Assembly (NCBI RefSeq): GCF_014643635.1
Contig: NZ_BMJV01000004.1
Coordinates: 124,001 to 188,000 of the forward strand
From: Salipiger pallidus
GTDB taxonomy: Bacteria; Pseudomonadota; Alphaproteobacteria; Rhodobacterales; Rhodobacteraceae
Reading direction: 5' to 3'
Length of the DNA: 64,000 nt
A program made the translations under genes and the position numbers. The notes beneath the pieces are model-generated. The model saw only the letters and a program-made list of their open reading frames with translations, was not told the origin of the DNA and made no database searches. Of this stretch, positions 19,621-27,960 are shown in pieces. Each line of letters starts with the position of its first letter. Within the stretch, counting starts at the first letter, position 1.

Positions 19621-20684
19621 GGCTGGCCCGGTCCCCCGGTGCCCCGGTAGAGCTTGCTGTCCTTGTAGCGGTCCACGACAAAGCGCATCACGACCCCGAT
19701 GGCAGCGGCGAGCGGCACCGCCACCAGCATCCCGATGAAGCCGAAGAGCGAGCCGAAGACCGACAGCGCGAGGATCAGCCACACCGGGTGAAGCCCCACC
19801 GATTCGCCCACCAGCTTGGGCGTCAGGAAGTTCCCTTCAAGGAACTGTCCGAAGAAGAAGATCCCCGCCACCGCCGCGATCCACACCCAGTCGCCCCAGA
19901 ACTGGAACAGCGCAAGGCCGATGGCCAGCGCGCCGCCGACGATGGCGCCGACGTAGGGGATGAAGGTGAGCAGTCCGGCAATGACCCCGACCACGAGGCC
20001 GAAGTTGAGCCCCACTAGCCACAGCGCCACCGCGTAGTATACCCCGAGGATCAGGCAGACCGATCCCATGCCCCGGATGAACCCGGCCAGCGTGCGGTCC
20101 ACGTCGCGGGCCAGCTGGCGGATCACCGGCTGGTGTTCACGCGGCAGCAGCTCGTCGATGCGGGCCACCATGTTGTCCCAGTCAAGCAGCATGTAGACCG
20201 CTACCACCGGCACGATGACGAACAGCATCAAGATGTTGATGAGCGATGCCGCCGAGGTCAGCGCGGTGTTGAGAAGCTCGGCGCCCCGGTCCCGGATCGT
20301 GCTGCCGATGGACAGAAGCGTCTCACGGACCGGATTGCCCTCAACCATGACCGACGGGAAATTCTCGGTCAGGAAGCGTTGGAGGTTCTGGAAGAGGGTC
20401 GGCGCGAATTCCACCAGCTGCGTGGTCTGGCGTACCAGCGCCGGTACCACCGCCAGGGCGATGATCACGAAGATCACGATGGCGGCCACAGTGATGGCGG
20501 CAGTCGCCATGGCGCGGCTCAGGCCCAGCTTCTGAAGCCGGTCCGCCAACGGGTCGAGGAAATAGGCCACTGCGCTGCCCAGCACGAAGGGCAGCAGCAC
20601 ATCGCCGAGGAACCAGAGCATGACAACAAAGACCGCCGCGGCGATGCCCCAGTATTTCAGCTGTGTGCGGACGGGCAGCGCCAT
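19617..20684 (-). CDS. AI-2E-family (PerM-like) membrane transporter
   Basis: A 355-residue integral membrane protein of the AI-2E/PerM/TqsA family with about eight hydrophobic segments: an N-terminal pair (KYWGIAAAVFVVMLWFLGD; VLGSAVAYFLDPLADRL), a long periplasmic or cytoplasmic helical stretch (residues about 105-150) and a C-terminal block with GVYYAVALWLVGLNFG and LTFIPYVGAIVGGALA, LTPKLVGESVGLHPVW. Family members export quorum-signal or ions; the substrate here is unknown. The preference for a neighbour of hda and ppk is common in this order and does not reveal function. Confidence 0.88.
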   Translation of the reverse strand: MALPVRTQLKYWGIAAAVFVVMLWFLGDVLLPFVLGSAVAYFLDPLADRLQKLGLSRAMATAAITVAAIVIFVIIALAVVPALVRQTTQLVEFAPTLFQNLQRFLTENFPSVMVEGNPVRETLLSIGSTIRDRGAELLNTALTSAASLINILMLFVIVPVVAVYMLLDWDNMVARIDELLPREHQPVIRQLARDVDRTLAGFIRGMGSVCLILGVYYAVALWLVGLNFGLVVGVIAGLLTFIPYVGAIVGGALAIGLALFQFWGDWVWIAAVAGIFFFGQFLEGNFLTPKLVGESVGLHPVWLILALSVFGSLFGFIGMLVAVPLAAAIGVVMRFVVDRYKDSKLYRGTGGPGQP

Positions 20685-21450
20685 GGTTCGCCTCGTGTGT
20701 GTTGATTGGTGCCTACATCGCGTCTAAGGGCGCCGGTTGCAAGCCTTCGGGCCTGCATTGCAGGGCCTCCCGGCCGCATCGTGAGAGAAGGTCGGGAATA
20801 CCTGCCGCGATTTCGGCGGACCGTCGCCCGAAGGTCGGGTTTTCGCGTCTGTGCCTGTGCCTGTGCCTGTGCTTGGGCAGGCGGCTGCGGCCAGGAGGTG
20901 TTCAGCAGCCACAAGGTGCTGCCCAAGCTCCGCAAGAGGAGCTGGGCCATAAGAGGAGCAGGGCCATGACCCGCAAGATCGCCCCTCGCATCCTGTCCCA
21001 CCTGCGTGCCGCCCCGGTGGGGCTCCGCCGGAGCGCCCTGCGCTGCGTTGCCTCCATGTCCGTCTCCGGGGCAGACGCAAAAGCGGCCCTCTGGACCGAA
21101 CCGACCTCGCGCCAGTTCCGCGACATCGCGGAGTGCCTGTGATGTTGAGCCTATGGGACAGCGCCCATGCTTCACCGCCTCCGCGCCCGGGAAATCATCC
21201 GGCAGGAGCCTGATGTGCCACAGGACAAGGCAGGCGCCGGTGGTCCACGAGGGCTCATTCGGCGCCCCATGGGTGGCATCGAGATCAAGTCCCCCGGCAG
21301 GACGGTTCACGCACCGACATCATCGAAGGGCGGGGCCGGCAGGGGGCTGCGGCGCTGAACCGGCGCCTGTGGCTGCACGCGCACCCTTGCCCTTGCGCGG
21401 GGCTTCGCTTAGGCCATTCGGGACGAATTCCAGCCCGGAGGCCCGCCAAG
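20685..21450. other. Divergent promoter region with no clear gene
   Basis: 766 bp between the permease and proS. It carries a hexamer repeat (20849-20872). One short frame, ATG 20966 to TGA 21140-21142 (58 codons, product starting MTRKIAPRILSHLRAAP), follows AGAGGAG at good distance and could be a small gene, but its composition gives no family signal. Promoters for both flanking genes must be here. Confidence 0.35.
20849..20872. repeat. Hexanucleotide tandem repeat (CTGTGC)x4
   Basis: Four exact copies of CTGTGC lie head to tail, followed by a degenerate TTGGGC. It is outside any gene I can support. Confidence 0.85.
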
Positions 21451-22791
21451 ATGCGCCTGAGCCGCTATTTCCTGCCCGTTCTCAAAGAGACACCCGCCGA
21501 GGCGCAGATCGTCTCGCACCGCTACATGCTGCGCGCCGGCATGATCAAGCAGGCGAGTGCCGGGATCTATTCCTGGCTGCCGCTCGGCTTCAAGGTGCTG
21601 CGCAAGATCGAGGACATCATCCACGAGGAACAGGCCCGCGCCGGTCATATCCCGATGCTGATGCCGACCATCCAGTCCGCCGATCTCTGGCGCGAGAGCG
21701 GCCGCTATGACGCCTACGGCGCCGAGATGCTGCGCATCACCGACCGGCACGAGCGTGACATGCTCTTCACGCCCACCGCCGAAGAGCTGATCACCGACAT
21801 CTTCCGCTCCAACGTGTCCTCCTACAAGGACCTGCCGCTGACGCTCTACCAGATCCAGTGGAAGTTCCGCGACGAGATCCGCCCGCGCTTTGGCGTGATG
21901 CGGGGCCGCGAATTCTACATGAAGGACGGCTACAACTTCGACCTCACCAAGGAAGATGCGCTGCACGCCTACAACCGTCACCTCGTGAGCTACCTGCGCA
22001 CCTACGAGCGCATGGGCCTTCAGGCGATCCCGATGCGCGCCGACAGTGGCCCCATCGGCGGTGATGATACCCACGAGTTCCTCGTGCTGGCGGAAACCGG
22101 CGAGTCCGAAGTGTTCTACGATTCCGAGATCACCGATCTGAAGTTCGGCTCCCGGGAGATCGACTTCGACGACAAGGCCCAGTGCCAGGCGGTGCTCGAG
22201 GAGTTCACCTCGCGCTATGCCCGCACCGACGAGACCCACGACGAGGCGGTCTTCCACCAGGTCCCCGAGGAACGCCGCCGCACCGCGCGCGGCATTGAGG
22301 TTGGCCAGATCTTCTACTTTGGCACCAAGTATTCCGAGGCCATGGGCGCCTCGGTCCAGACCCCGGACGGGCAGAAGGTGCCGGTGCACATGGGCAGCCA
22401 CGGTATCGGCGTGTCCCGCCTGCTGGGCGCGATCATCGAGGCGTCGCACGACGACAAGGGCATCATCTGGCCCGAGGGCGTGACCCCGTTCCACTGCGGG
22501 ATCGTCAACCTCAAGCAGGGTGACGCGGAGGCAGACGCGGCCTGCGAGTCGCTCTATGCCTCGCTCACCGCGCTGGGGCTCGAGCCGCTCTATGACGACC
22601 GCTCCGAGCGGGCAGGGGGGAAGTTCGCGACCATGGACCTCATCGGCCTGCCGTGGCGCATCACCGTGGGGCCGCGCGGCCTCAAGAACGGCGTGGTCGA
22701 GCTGACCTCGCGCCGCACTGGCGAGTCCGAGGAACTGTCCCCCGAAGCGGCGCTGCTCAAGATCGCGCAGATCTACGGCAAGGCCGCCTGA
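21451..22791 (+). CDS. proS: Prolyl-tRNA synthetase, short alphaproteobacterial type
   Basis: Class II aminoacyl-tRNA synthetase that charges tRNA-Pro. The 446-residue protein has [22 protein letters not shown] at the start, motif 2 [23 protein letters not shown] (about 140-165), motif 3 [18 protein letters not shown] and a C-terminal anticodon-binding domain. It lacks the central editing insertion of longer ProS, the normal short form in alphaproteobacteria. CCGGAGGCCCGCCAAG precedes the ATG. Confidence 0.97.
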   Translation: MRLSRYFLPVLKETPAEAQIVSHRYMLRAGMIKQASAGIYSWLPLGFKVLRKIEDIIHEEQARAGHIPMLMPTIQSADLWRESGRYDAYGAEMLRITDRHERDMLFTPTAEELITDIFRSNVSSYKDLPLTLYQIQWKFRDEIRPRFGVMRGREFYMKDGYNFDLTKEDALHAYNRHLVSYLRTYERMGLQAIPMRADSGPIGGDDTHEFLVLAETGESEVFYDSEITDLKFGSREIDFDDKAQCQAVLEEFTSRYARTDETHDEAVFHQVPEERRRTARGIEVGQIFYFGTKYSEAMGASVQTPDGQKVPVHMGSHGIGVSRLLGAIIEASHDDKGIIWPEGVTPFHCGIVNLKQGDAEADAACESLYASLTALGLEPLYDDRSERAGGKFATMDLIGLPWRITVGPRGLKNGVVELTSRRTGESEELSPEAALLKIAQIYGKAA

Positions 22792-22923
22792 AGCCGCGCT
22801 ACGCTGCCAATGTGACAGCGCGGACAAGCTTGCGTCAGGCCTGTTGCGACGGGCCTGACAGCGCCGCGGATTCGCGGTAATGTCGCTGCCGTTGGCCCCG
22901 TCAGAGGGCCGCAGGAGGCAGCC

Positions 22924-23568
22924 ATGTTCATCAGGACCATCGCCCTTGCCGCCGGACTGACCGGCGCCGTGGGGCTTTCGCAGTTTCCCGAGTTCACCCA
23001 GCAATACACCCAGCGCCTTGGCGGCGCGGTGGACGAGCTGGCCCGGCAAATCGCCGAGTTCGACGCCGACGCGCAGGGGCTTGGCTTAGACCGCGAGCTG
23101 GCGCTGGGGCAGCTGGCGACCGGGGGCGACTTCGGCGCGGCGCGCGCCGAGAGCATGACTCGCACCATCGACCGTCACGACAGGCTCGCCGCAGATCTCG
23201 CCGCGCTCGAGGGGCGCAGCGCCTATGAGCGCATGACCCAGGCGGCCCGTTTCACCGACCCTGAAATAGCCGAGCGCACATGGCAGGCCTACCGTCCCGC
23301 GCTGCCCGCCACGCCGGAGGGGCTGGTCTTTGCCGGTGTCGGTTTCGGGATTGGCTGGATAGGCGTTGCACTGGTGCTATCGCTGCTGATGCTGCCGTTC
23401 CGGCGCCGCGACCATGCGCCCCGGCGTCAGGCGACGATACCGGTCGGGACGGGCAAGCCCAAGGCGCAGAGCCGCACGGAGCCGCCACTGCGCCGGGAAC
23501 GTCAGGCCGCCCCCTCCGGGCCGGTGCTGCGCGCGGTCCGGAACGGAGCGCCCCGCAGCAGGCGCTGA
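22924..23568 (+). CDS. DUF2937-family membrane protein
   Basis: A 214-residue protein that fits the DUF2937 family: an N-terminal hydrophobic anchor (IALAAGLTGAVGL) followed at once by SQFPEFTQQYTQRLGGAVDEL, a helical region, then a second membrane segment (about 130-155, FAGVGFGIGWIGVALVLSLL) and a basic tail (PFRRRDHAPRRQ...). Function unknown. CGCAGGAGGCAGCC precedes the ATG. It converges with glmM. Confidence 0.8.
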   Translation: MFIRTIALAAGLTGAVGLSQFPEFTQQYTQRLGGAVDELARQIAEFDADAQGLGLDRELALGQLATGGDFGAARAESMTRTIDRHDRLAADLAALEGRSAYERMTQAARFTDPEIAERTWQAYRPALPATPEGLVFAGVGFGIGWIGVALVLSLLMLPFRRRDHAPRRQATIPVGTGKPKAQSRTEPPLRRERQAAPSGPVLRAVRNGAPRSRR

Positions 23569-23588
23569 CCCTGCGGTGAGACGCGAAG

Positions 23589-23616
23589 AAGGGACGGACA
23601 GACCTGCCCGCCCCTT
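23589..23616. terminator. Possible bidirectional hairpin between DUF2937 and glmM
   Basis: AAGGGACGG (23589-23597) pairs with CCGCCCCTT (23608-23616) with one mismatch that becomes G-U on the minus strand. T-rich DNA (GTTATTAT) follows on the plus side. Confidence 0.4.
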
Positions 23617-23667
23617 GTTATTATCGTCGTCAGGCAGGCGCGCCAGAAGGCCAGCCGACTGCCGCGA

Positions 23668-25011
23668 TCAGCTGGCCGCCTGCACCTCGGCCACGATGCC
23701 GTCGACGACCTGCGCCAGAAGCGCCTCGTCCTCGCATTCGGCCATGACACGGATCAGCGGTTCGGTCCCGGATTTGCGGATCAGCAGCCGACCCTTGCCC
23801 ACAAGCGCCTGTTCGGCCTCGGCAATCGCGCCCTGCACACTGGACGCCTCGAGCGGGGTCTGACCCGCCGAGAAGCGCACGTTCTTGAGCATCTGCGGCA
23901 CCGGCTCGAAATTGCGCGCCAGTTGCGAAGCGGGCTGGCCGGTGCGCACCATCTCGGACAGGAACTGAAGCCCGGCCATGAGGCCGTCGCCGGTGGTCGC
24001 GTGGTCGGTCATCACGATGTGGCCCGATTGTTCCCCGCCGAGGTTCCAGCCATTGGCGCGCATTGCCTCGACCACATAGCGGTCACCGACCTTGGTGCGC
24101 TCGAGCGTCAGTCCGCGCGCCTGCATGAACCGCTCGAGCCCGAGATTCGACATCACCGTAGCCACCAGCGTGCCGTCGCGCAGCCGCTGTTCATCCGCCC
24201 AGCGGGCCGCCAGAAGCGCCATGATCTGGTCGCCATCCGCCACGGTGCCGGTCTCGTCGATGAGAATGATGCGGTCGGCGTCGCCATCAAGACAGATGCC
24301 TACGTCGGCTCCATGTTCGACCACCGCGCGCGCCGCTGCCTCGGGGTGGGTCGAGCCGCAGTTGTCGTTGATGTTGAGACCGTTGGGATTGGTGCCGAGC
24401 GGAATCACGTCGGCGCCCAGTTCCCACAGCGCCTCCGGGGCGGTGCGATAGGCCGCACCGTTGGCGCAATCCACCACCACCTTCACACCGTCAAGCCGCA
24501 TGCCGTGAGGCAGGGTGGATTTCACCCGCTCCATATAGCGGAAGCGGCCATCGTCGATGCGCTTCGCCCGGCCGATGTTGCCCGCCTGCGCCGGGGTGAC
24601 GCCGGCCTCGACCAGCGCCTCGATCTCGGCCTCGGCCTCGTCCGAAAGCTTGAAGCCGTCGGGGCCGAAGAACTTGATGCCGTTGTCATCGGCGGGGTTG
24701 TGGCTGGCCGAGATCATGATCCCGAGGTCGGCGCGCATGGCATGGGTCAGTAGACCCACGGCAGGGGTGGGGACCGGGCCCAGCAGCAGTGCGTTCATGC
24801 CCGTCGAGGTCAGGCCCGCGGTCAGCGCGTTCTCGAACATGTAGCCCGACAGGCGCGTGTCCTTGCCGATGACCACCCGGTGCACGCCGCCGGCATCGCG
24901 GCGGAAATAGCGGCCCGCGGCAGCGCCGATCATCAGCGCCATCTCGGCGGTCATGGGAAAGGCGTTGGCCTTGCCGCGCACACCGTCGGTGCCGAAAAGC
25001 TTGCGACTCAT
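23668..25011 (-). CDS. glmM: Phosphoglucosamine mutase
   Basis: GlmM converts glucosamine-6-phosphate to glucosamine-1-phosphate for UDP-GlcNAc, peptidoglycan and LPS synthesis. The 447-residue protein starts [16 protein letters not shown], has the phosphoserine loop [17 protein letters not shown] (about 98-114), the metal loop [13 protein letters not shown] and the C-terminal phosphate-binding loop [16 protein letters not shown]. Its start codon overlaps the folP stop (ATGA), so folP-glmM are coupled. Confidence 0.97.
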   Translation of the reverse strand: MSRKLFGTDGVRGKANAFPMTAEMALMIGAAAGRYFRRDAGGVHRVVIGKDTRLSGYMFENALTAGLTSTGMNALLLGPVPTPAVGLLTHAMRADLGIMISASHNPADDNGIKFFGPDGFKLSDEAEAEIEALVEAGVTPAQAGNIGRAKRIDDGRFRYMERVKSTLPHGMRLDGVKVVVDCANGAAYRTAPEALWELGADVIPLGTNPNGLNINDNCGSTHPEAAARAVVEHGADVGICLDGDADRIILIDETGTVADGDQIMALLAARWADEQRLRDGTLVATVMSNLGLERFMQARGLTLERTKVGDRYVVEAMRANGWNLGGEQSGHIVMTDHATTGDGLMAGLQFLSEMVRTGQPASQLARNFEPVPQMLKNVRFSAGQTPLEASSVQGAIAEAEQALVGKGRLLIRKSGTEPLIRVMAECEDEALLAQVVDGIVAEVQAAS

Positions 25012-26012
25012 TGGTTGTCTCCCTGCTCGACGGCCTGCCAGAGCGCCAGTGCCTGGCGGGTGGCGGCCACGTCGTGAACCCTCAAGATCTGAACCCCCTG
25101 CGCCACACCGGCCAGCGCCACCGCAATGGAGCCCGGCGCCCGGTCGCGCGCCTCGGGGGCGCCGCCGATGCGGCCTATGAAGCCCTTGCGGGATACGCCC
25201 AGAAGGATAGGGCAGCCCAGCCCGTGGAACAGGGACAGCCCCGAGAGCAGGGCAAGATTGTGCGCCTGCGTCTTGCCGAAGCCGATGCCCGGATCGACGA
25301 TGATCTTCTCGCGGGGCAGGCCGGCGGCGACCAGTGTTTCGACCTGTGCCTCGAGGAAATCATATACGTCGAGCAGCACGTCCTCGTAGCTGGGAGCGTC
25401 CTGCATGGTCTGCGGATCGCCTTGCGTGTGCATGATGCAGACCGGCAGGCCATTGTCGACGACAAGCGGCAGCATCTCGGGATCATGGGTGAGGCCCGAC
25501 ACGTCGTTGACCAGAGATGCACCGGCGCGGATCGCGGCACGGGCAACGGCAGCCTTGCGCGTGTCGATCGAGATCGGCATCCCCGCGAGCGCACGGATCA
25601 CCGGCTGGGTGCGCGAGGTTTCCTCGCCATCGGCCACGAGGTGCGAGCCGGGGCGGGTGCTTTCCCCACCGATATCAAGGATGTCCGCGCCCTCCTTCAT
25701 CAGCCTCCGGCCTCTCAGGGCGGCTTCTTCGGCGGTGCCGTCCAGGCCTCCGTCCGAGAAGCTGTCGGGGGTGACGTTGAGGATTGCCATGATCCTCGGG
25801 CTGTCCATGCCGAGGCCGAGCAGTGGCTGGCGCGGGGCGGTCAGCCGGTCGCGGACATTGGCGGGCAGGTCAGTCGCGGGAAGGCGGGTGACCGTGCCGT
25901 CGCGGCGATGCCGGGCGACATGAGTGAACCAGCGGGGGCCGCCGGCAAGCGGCAGGGCCTCATCGGGGCGGGGCGCGTCTGAGCGGACGAGCGGGCGGAA
26001 ATAGTCGCGCAT
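25008..26012 (-). CDS. folP: Dihydropteroate synthase
   Basis: FolP condenses p-aminobenzoate with dihydropterin pyrophosphate. The 334-residue protein has a roughly 70-residue N-terminal extension before [15 protein letters not shown], then [27 protein letters not shown] and [10 protein letters not shown], the conserved DHPS set. The extension may belong to the protein or reflect a later start; internal ATGs exist at GMDSPRIM. It overlaps glmM by 4 bp and folB lies just upstream. Confidence 0.96.
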   Translation of the reverse strand: MRDYFRPLVRSDAPRPDEALPLAGGPRWFTHVARHRRDGTVTRLPATDLPANVRDRLTAPRQPLLGLGMDSPRIMAILNVTPDSFSDGGLDGTAEEAALRGRRLMKEGADILDIGGESTRPGSHLVADGEETSRTQPVIRALAGMPISIDTRKAAVARAAIRAGASLVNDVSGLTHDPEMLPLVVDNGLPVCIMHTQGDPQTMQDAPSYEDVLLDVYDFLEAQVETLVAAGLPREKIIVDPGIGFGKTQAHNLALLSGLSLFHGLGCPILLGVSRKGFIGRIGGAPEARDRAPGSIAVALAGVAQGVQILRVHDVAATRQALALWQAVEQGDNQ

Positions 26013-26066
26013 GGCTTTGAATAGACCGGTGGAATGGCGAATGGCAAGCAGGCTTCGGCGGGCGGC

Positions 26067-26975
26067 TCAGAGCCCGAGCGCGCGGGCGGGGACCGGCGGG
26101 GTTTCGGGCAGATCCGCGCCGATGACCACAAGCTCACGCGCTTCGAGATGACCCGCAAGCCATGCGGCGAGAGCGACGGAATCGCGCGGCTGCGTCTCGG
26201 GGCCCTGCGCCGCGTCGAGAACGATCTTGGACGGCGACCAGATGCAGATCTGGCCGTTCTTCATGGCCCAGTCGAGCTCGGTGCGGGTGGCCACCACCTT
26301 GCAGCGCGGATCGCGGGCCGCCAGGATCCAGCCGTTCTGTTCGATGGCCAGAAGATCCACCCTGCGCTGGGCCAGGGGATGCCCGGCGCGGGGACGTTCA
26401 AGATCCGGCAAGCCGGTGCACAGGATCAGCGGCGCATCCTTTGACAGCGTTTCGATCCACTCGGTCAGCCGTTCCGAGGCAATGGCGGAGTTCGACACAT
26501 AGGCGACCCGGGGATGGGGGCGTTCCTGCGCCATTTCCTGCAGATGCTCGCCGAAATCGCGGCGGGTGCGGACGATCTCGACCCCGAGCGCGCCGGGCCC
26601 ACGGTCGAGCTTTTCAATCCGCACAAAGGTGCGCATGGCCTGCGGTTCGAGAAGGATGCGTTCGGCGATGCGCTCGGCCAGCGTCTCAAGCAGGTTGACC
26701 CGCTCGGCGGCGAGCTCGGTAGTGATCGCTTCGGTCACGCGGTCGTAGCTGAGGATGCGGTCCACGTCGTCATCGAGCGGCCCGCCAGAGGGGGTGACCT
26801 CGACCACCACGTCAAACCGGATCCGCTGGGTGTGCCCACGTTCGGCCTGAAAGGCACCGATCTCGACCTCGCGCACGTGGTCGCGCAGTGAAATTCGGTC
26901 GCGGGGGGCTTCGCCTTCGGTGGAAATGGCGCGCTCGGACGGATGCGCGAAGGCTAGGCGGATTTCATCGGCCAT
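26067..26975 (-). CDS. folB: Dihydroneopterin aldolase with a C-terminal extra domain
   Basis: FolB cleaves dihydroneopterin in folate synthesis. Residues about 25-145 carry the family pattern: RISLRDHVREVEIGAFQAERG, LSYDRVTEAI, LLETLAERIAERIL, FVRIEKLDRGPGA. Usual FolB is near 120 residues; this one is 302, with a second domain (about 150-302) ending in DSVALAAWLAGHLEARELVVIGADLP, a pattern that recalls the amino-acid-kinase fold (GAxxLV/VTSDSIAAWLA). That fusion call is inference. It is 54 bp upstream of folP on the same strand. Confidence 0.88.
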   Translation of the reverse strand: MADEIRLAFAHPSERAISTEGEAPRDRISLRDHVREVEIGAFQAERGHTQRIRFDVVVEVTPSGGPLDDDVDRILSYDRVTEAITTELAAERVNLLETLAERIAERILLEPQAMRTFVRIEKLDRGPGALGVEIVRTRRDFGEHLQEMAQERPHPRVAYVSNSAIASERLTEWIETLSKDAPLILCTGLPDLERPRAGHPLAQRRVDLLAIEQNGWILAARDPRCKVVATRTELDWAMKNGQICIWSPSKIVLDAAQGPETQPRDSVALAAWLAGHLEARELVVIGADLPETPPVPARALGL

Positions 26976-27160
26976 CTTTGGCTCTCCCGGATCTTTGCGG
27001 CGCTCGGCCGTCCCGGGGCCAAATCTCTTGTTAAGAGATTTGCAAAAGTTCTCAGGAAAACTTTTCGCCCGGGGCCGACCTTGGCCCTCGGGGCGGGTTT
27101 AGCGCAGGTTGCGCGGTTGCGCGAGGGCCGGAACAGGCGTTTCCGGCCCCGCAAGCGGCA

Positions 27161-27793
27161 TCAGTTGCTGCCGATCTGGTATCCGGCGCTGTAGAAGTAG
27201 TGATGGCCAATCGACGCGGTCTTGGCGAACTTGCGCGACCAGTACGGGTTGACCGCCTTGGTGTGGTAGAAGGTGGCACCGTTGGTCAGGGCACGTGGGG
27301 CTCCCGATAGCATGGCCTTGGCCACTTTCGACACGTCGTCCCAGGCACGTGGTTCGCCCACATGCTCGGGAATGCCGTCGCAGGTGTAGGAAAACTGGCA
27401 GGCGTGCTTGCGCCCGGTGCCCTGGTTGACCACGCCGCAGACCGAATTCGGGAACTTTGGCGAGTCCACACGGTTGAGTATGACTTCCGCCACGGCGAAC
27501 TGGCCCTTGAGGCTTTCGCCGCGGGCTTCGAAATAGAGCGCCTCGGCAAGACACTCGAACTGGGCGCCGCCAGAGGCCTTGGGCTGGCTAGACAGCCAGT
27601 CGTGATCATAGGTGAGCCCGCGCACGGCAGCGCTGGCGGGCACGATCAGCCCATTGAGATGGCCGCGGGCAGCAGATTTCAGCCCACGTTGTTCCATGTT
27701 CACCAGGCGGCGGATATTGTCTTGTTTGACTTCGGCAGCAGCAGGCAGGGCCACGCAGAGCGCAGCCACCGCGAAAGCGATGGTCTTGATCAT
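27161..27793 (-). CDS. SleB-like exported cell-wall hydrolase
   Basis: A 210-residue protein with a signal peptide (MIKTIAFAVAALCVALPAAA) and a hydrolase-2 (SleB/CwlJ) domain: LAEALYFEARGESLKGQFAVAEVILNRV, with the catalytic Glu in EARGES, and CQFSYTCDGIPEH, then YHTKAVNPYW. Such enzymes are lytic transglycosylase-like peptidoglycan hydrolases acting in the periplasm. ATG 27793 has a GAGGGA site; the longer frame to 27841 is not signal-like. Regulation unknown. Confidence 0.9.
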   Translation of the reverse strand: MIKTIAFAVAALCVALPAAAEVKQDNIRRLVNMEQRGLKSAARGHLNGLIVPASAAVRGLTYDHDWLSSQPKASGGAQFECLAEALYFEARGESLKGQFAVAEVILNRVDSPKFPNSVCGVVNQGTGRKHACQFSYTCDGIPEHVGEPRAWDDVSKVAKAMLSGAPRALTNGATFYHTKAVNPYWSRKFAKTASIGHHYFYSAGYQIGSN

Positions 27794-27960
27794 CTGTCCC
27801 TCATTAACGTCCCGAGAAAGCGGCACCCCAAAGCCGCTCAAAACTTGGGCGTCTCTAATAAAATTGGATCTAATGGTCCAGCAAAGGGAAAAATCGTTGG
27901 CGAAAATCAGCCCAAGGCTACGCTTAACCTAGCCGATGTGGTGGGACTCGCGCTGCGAAA

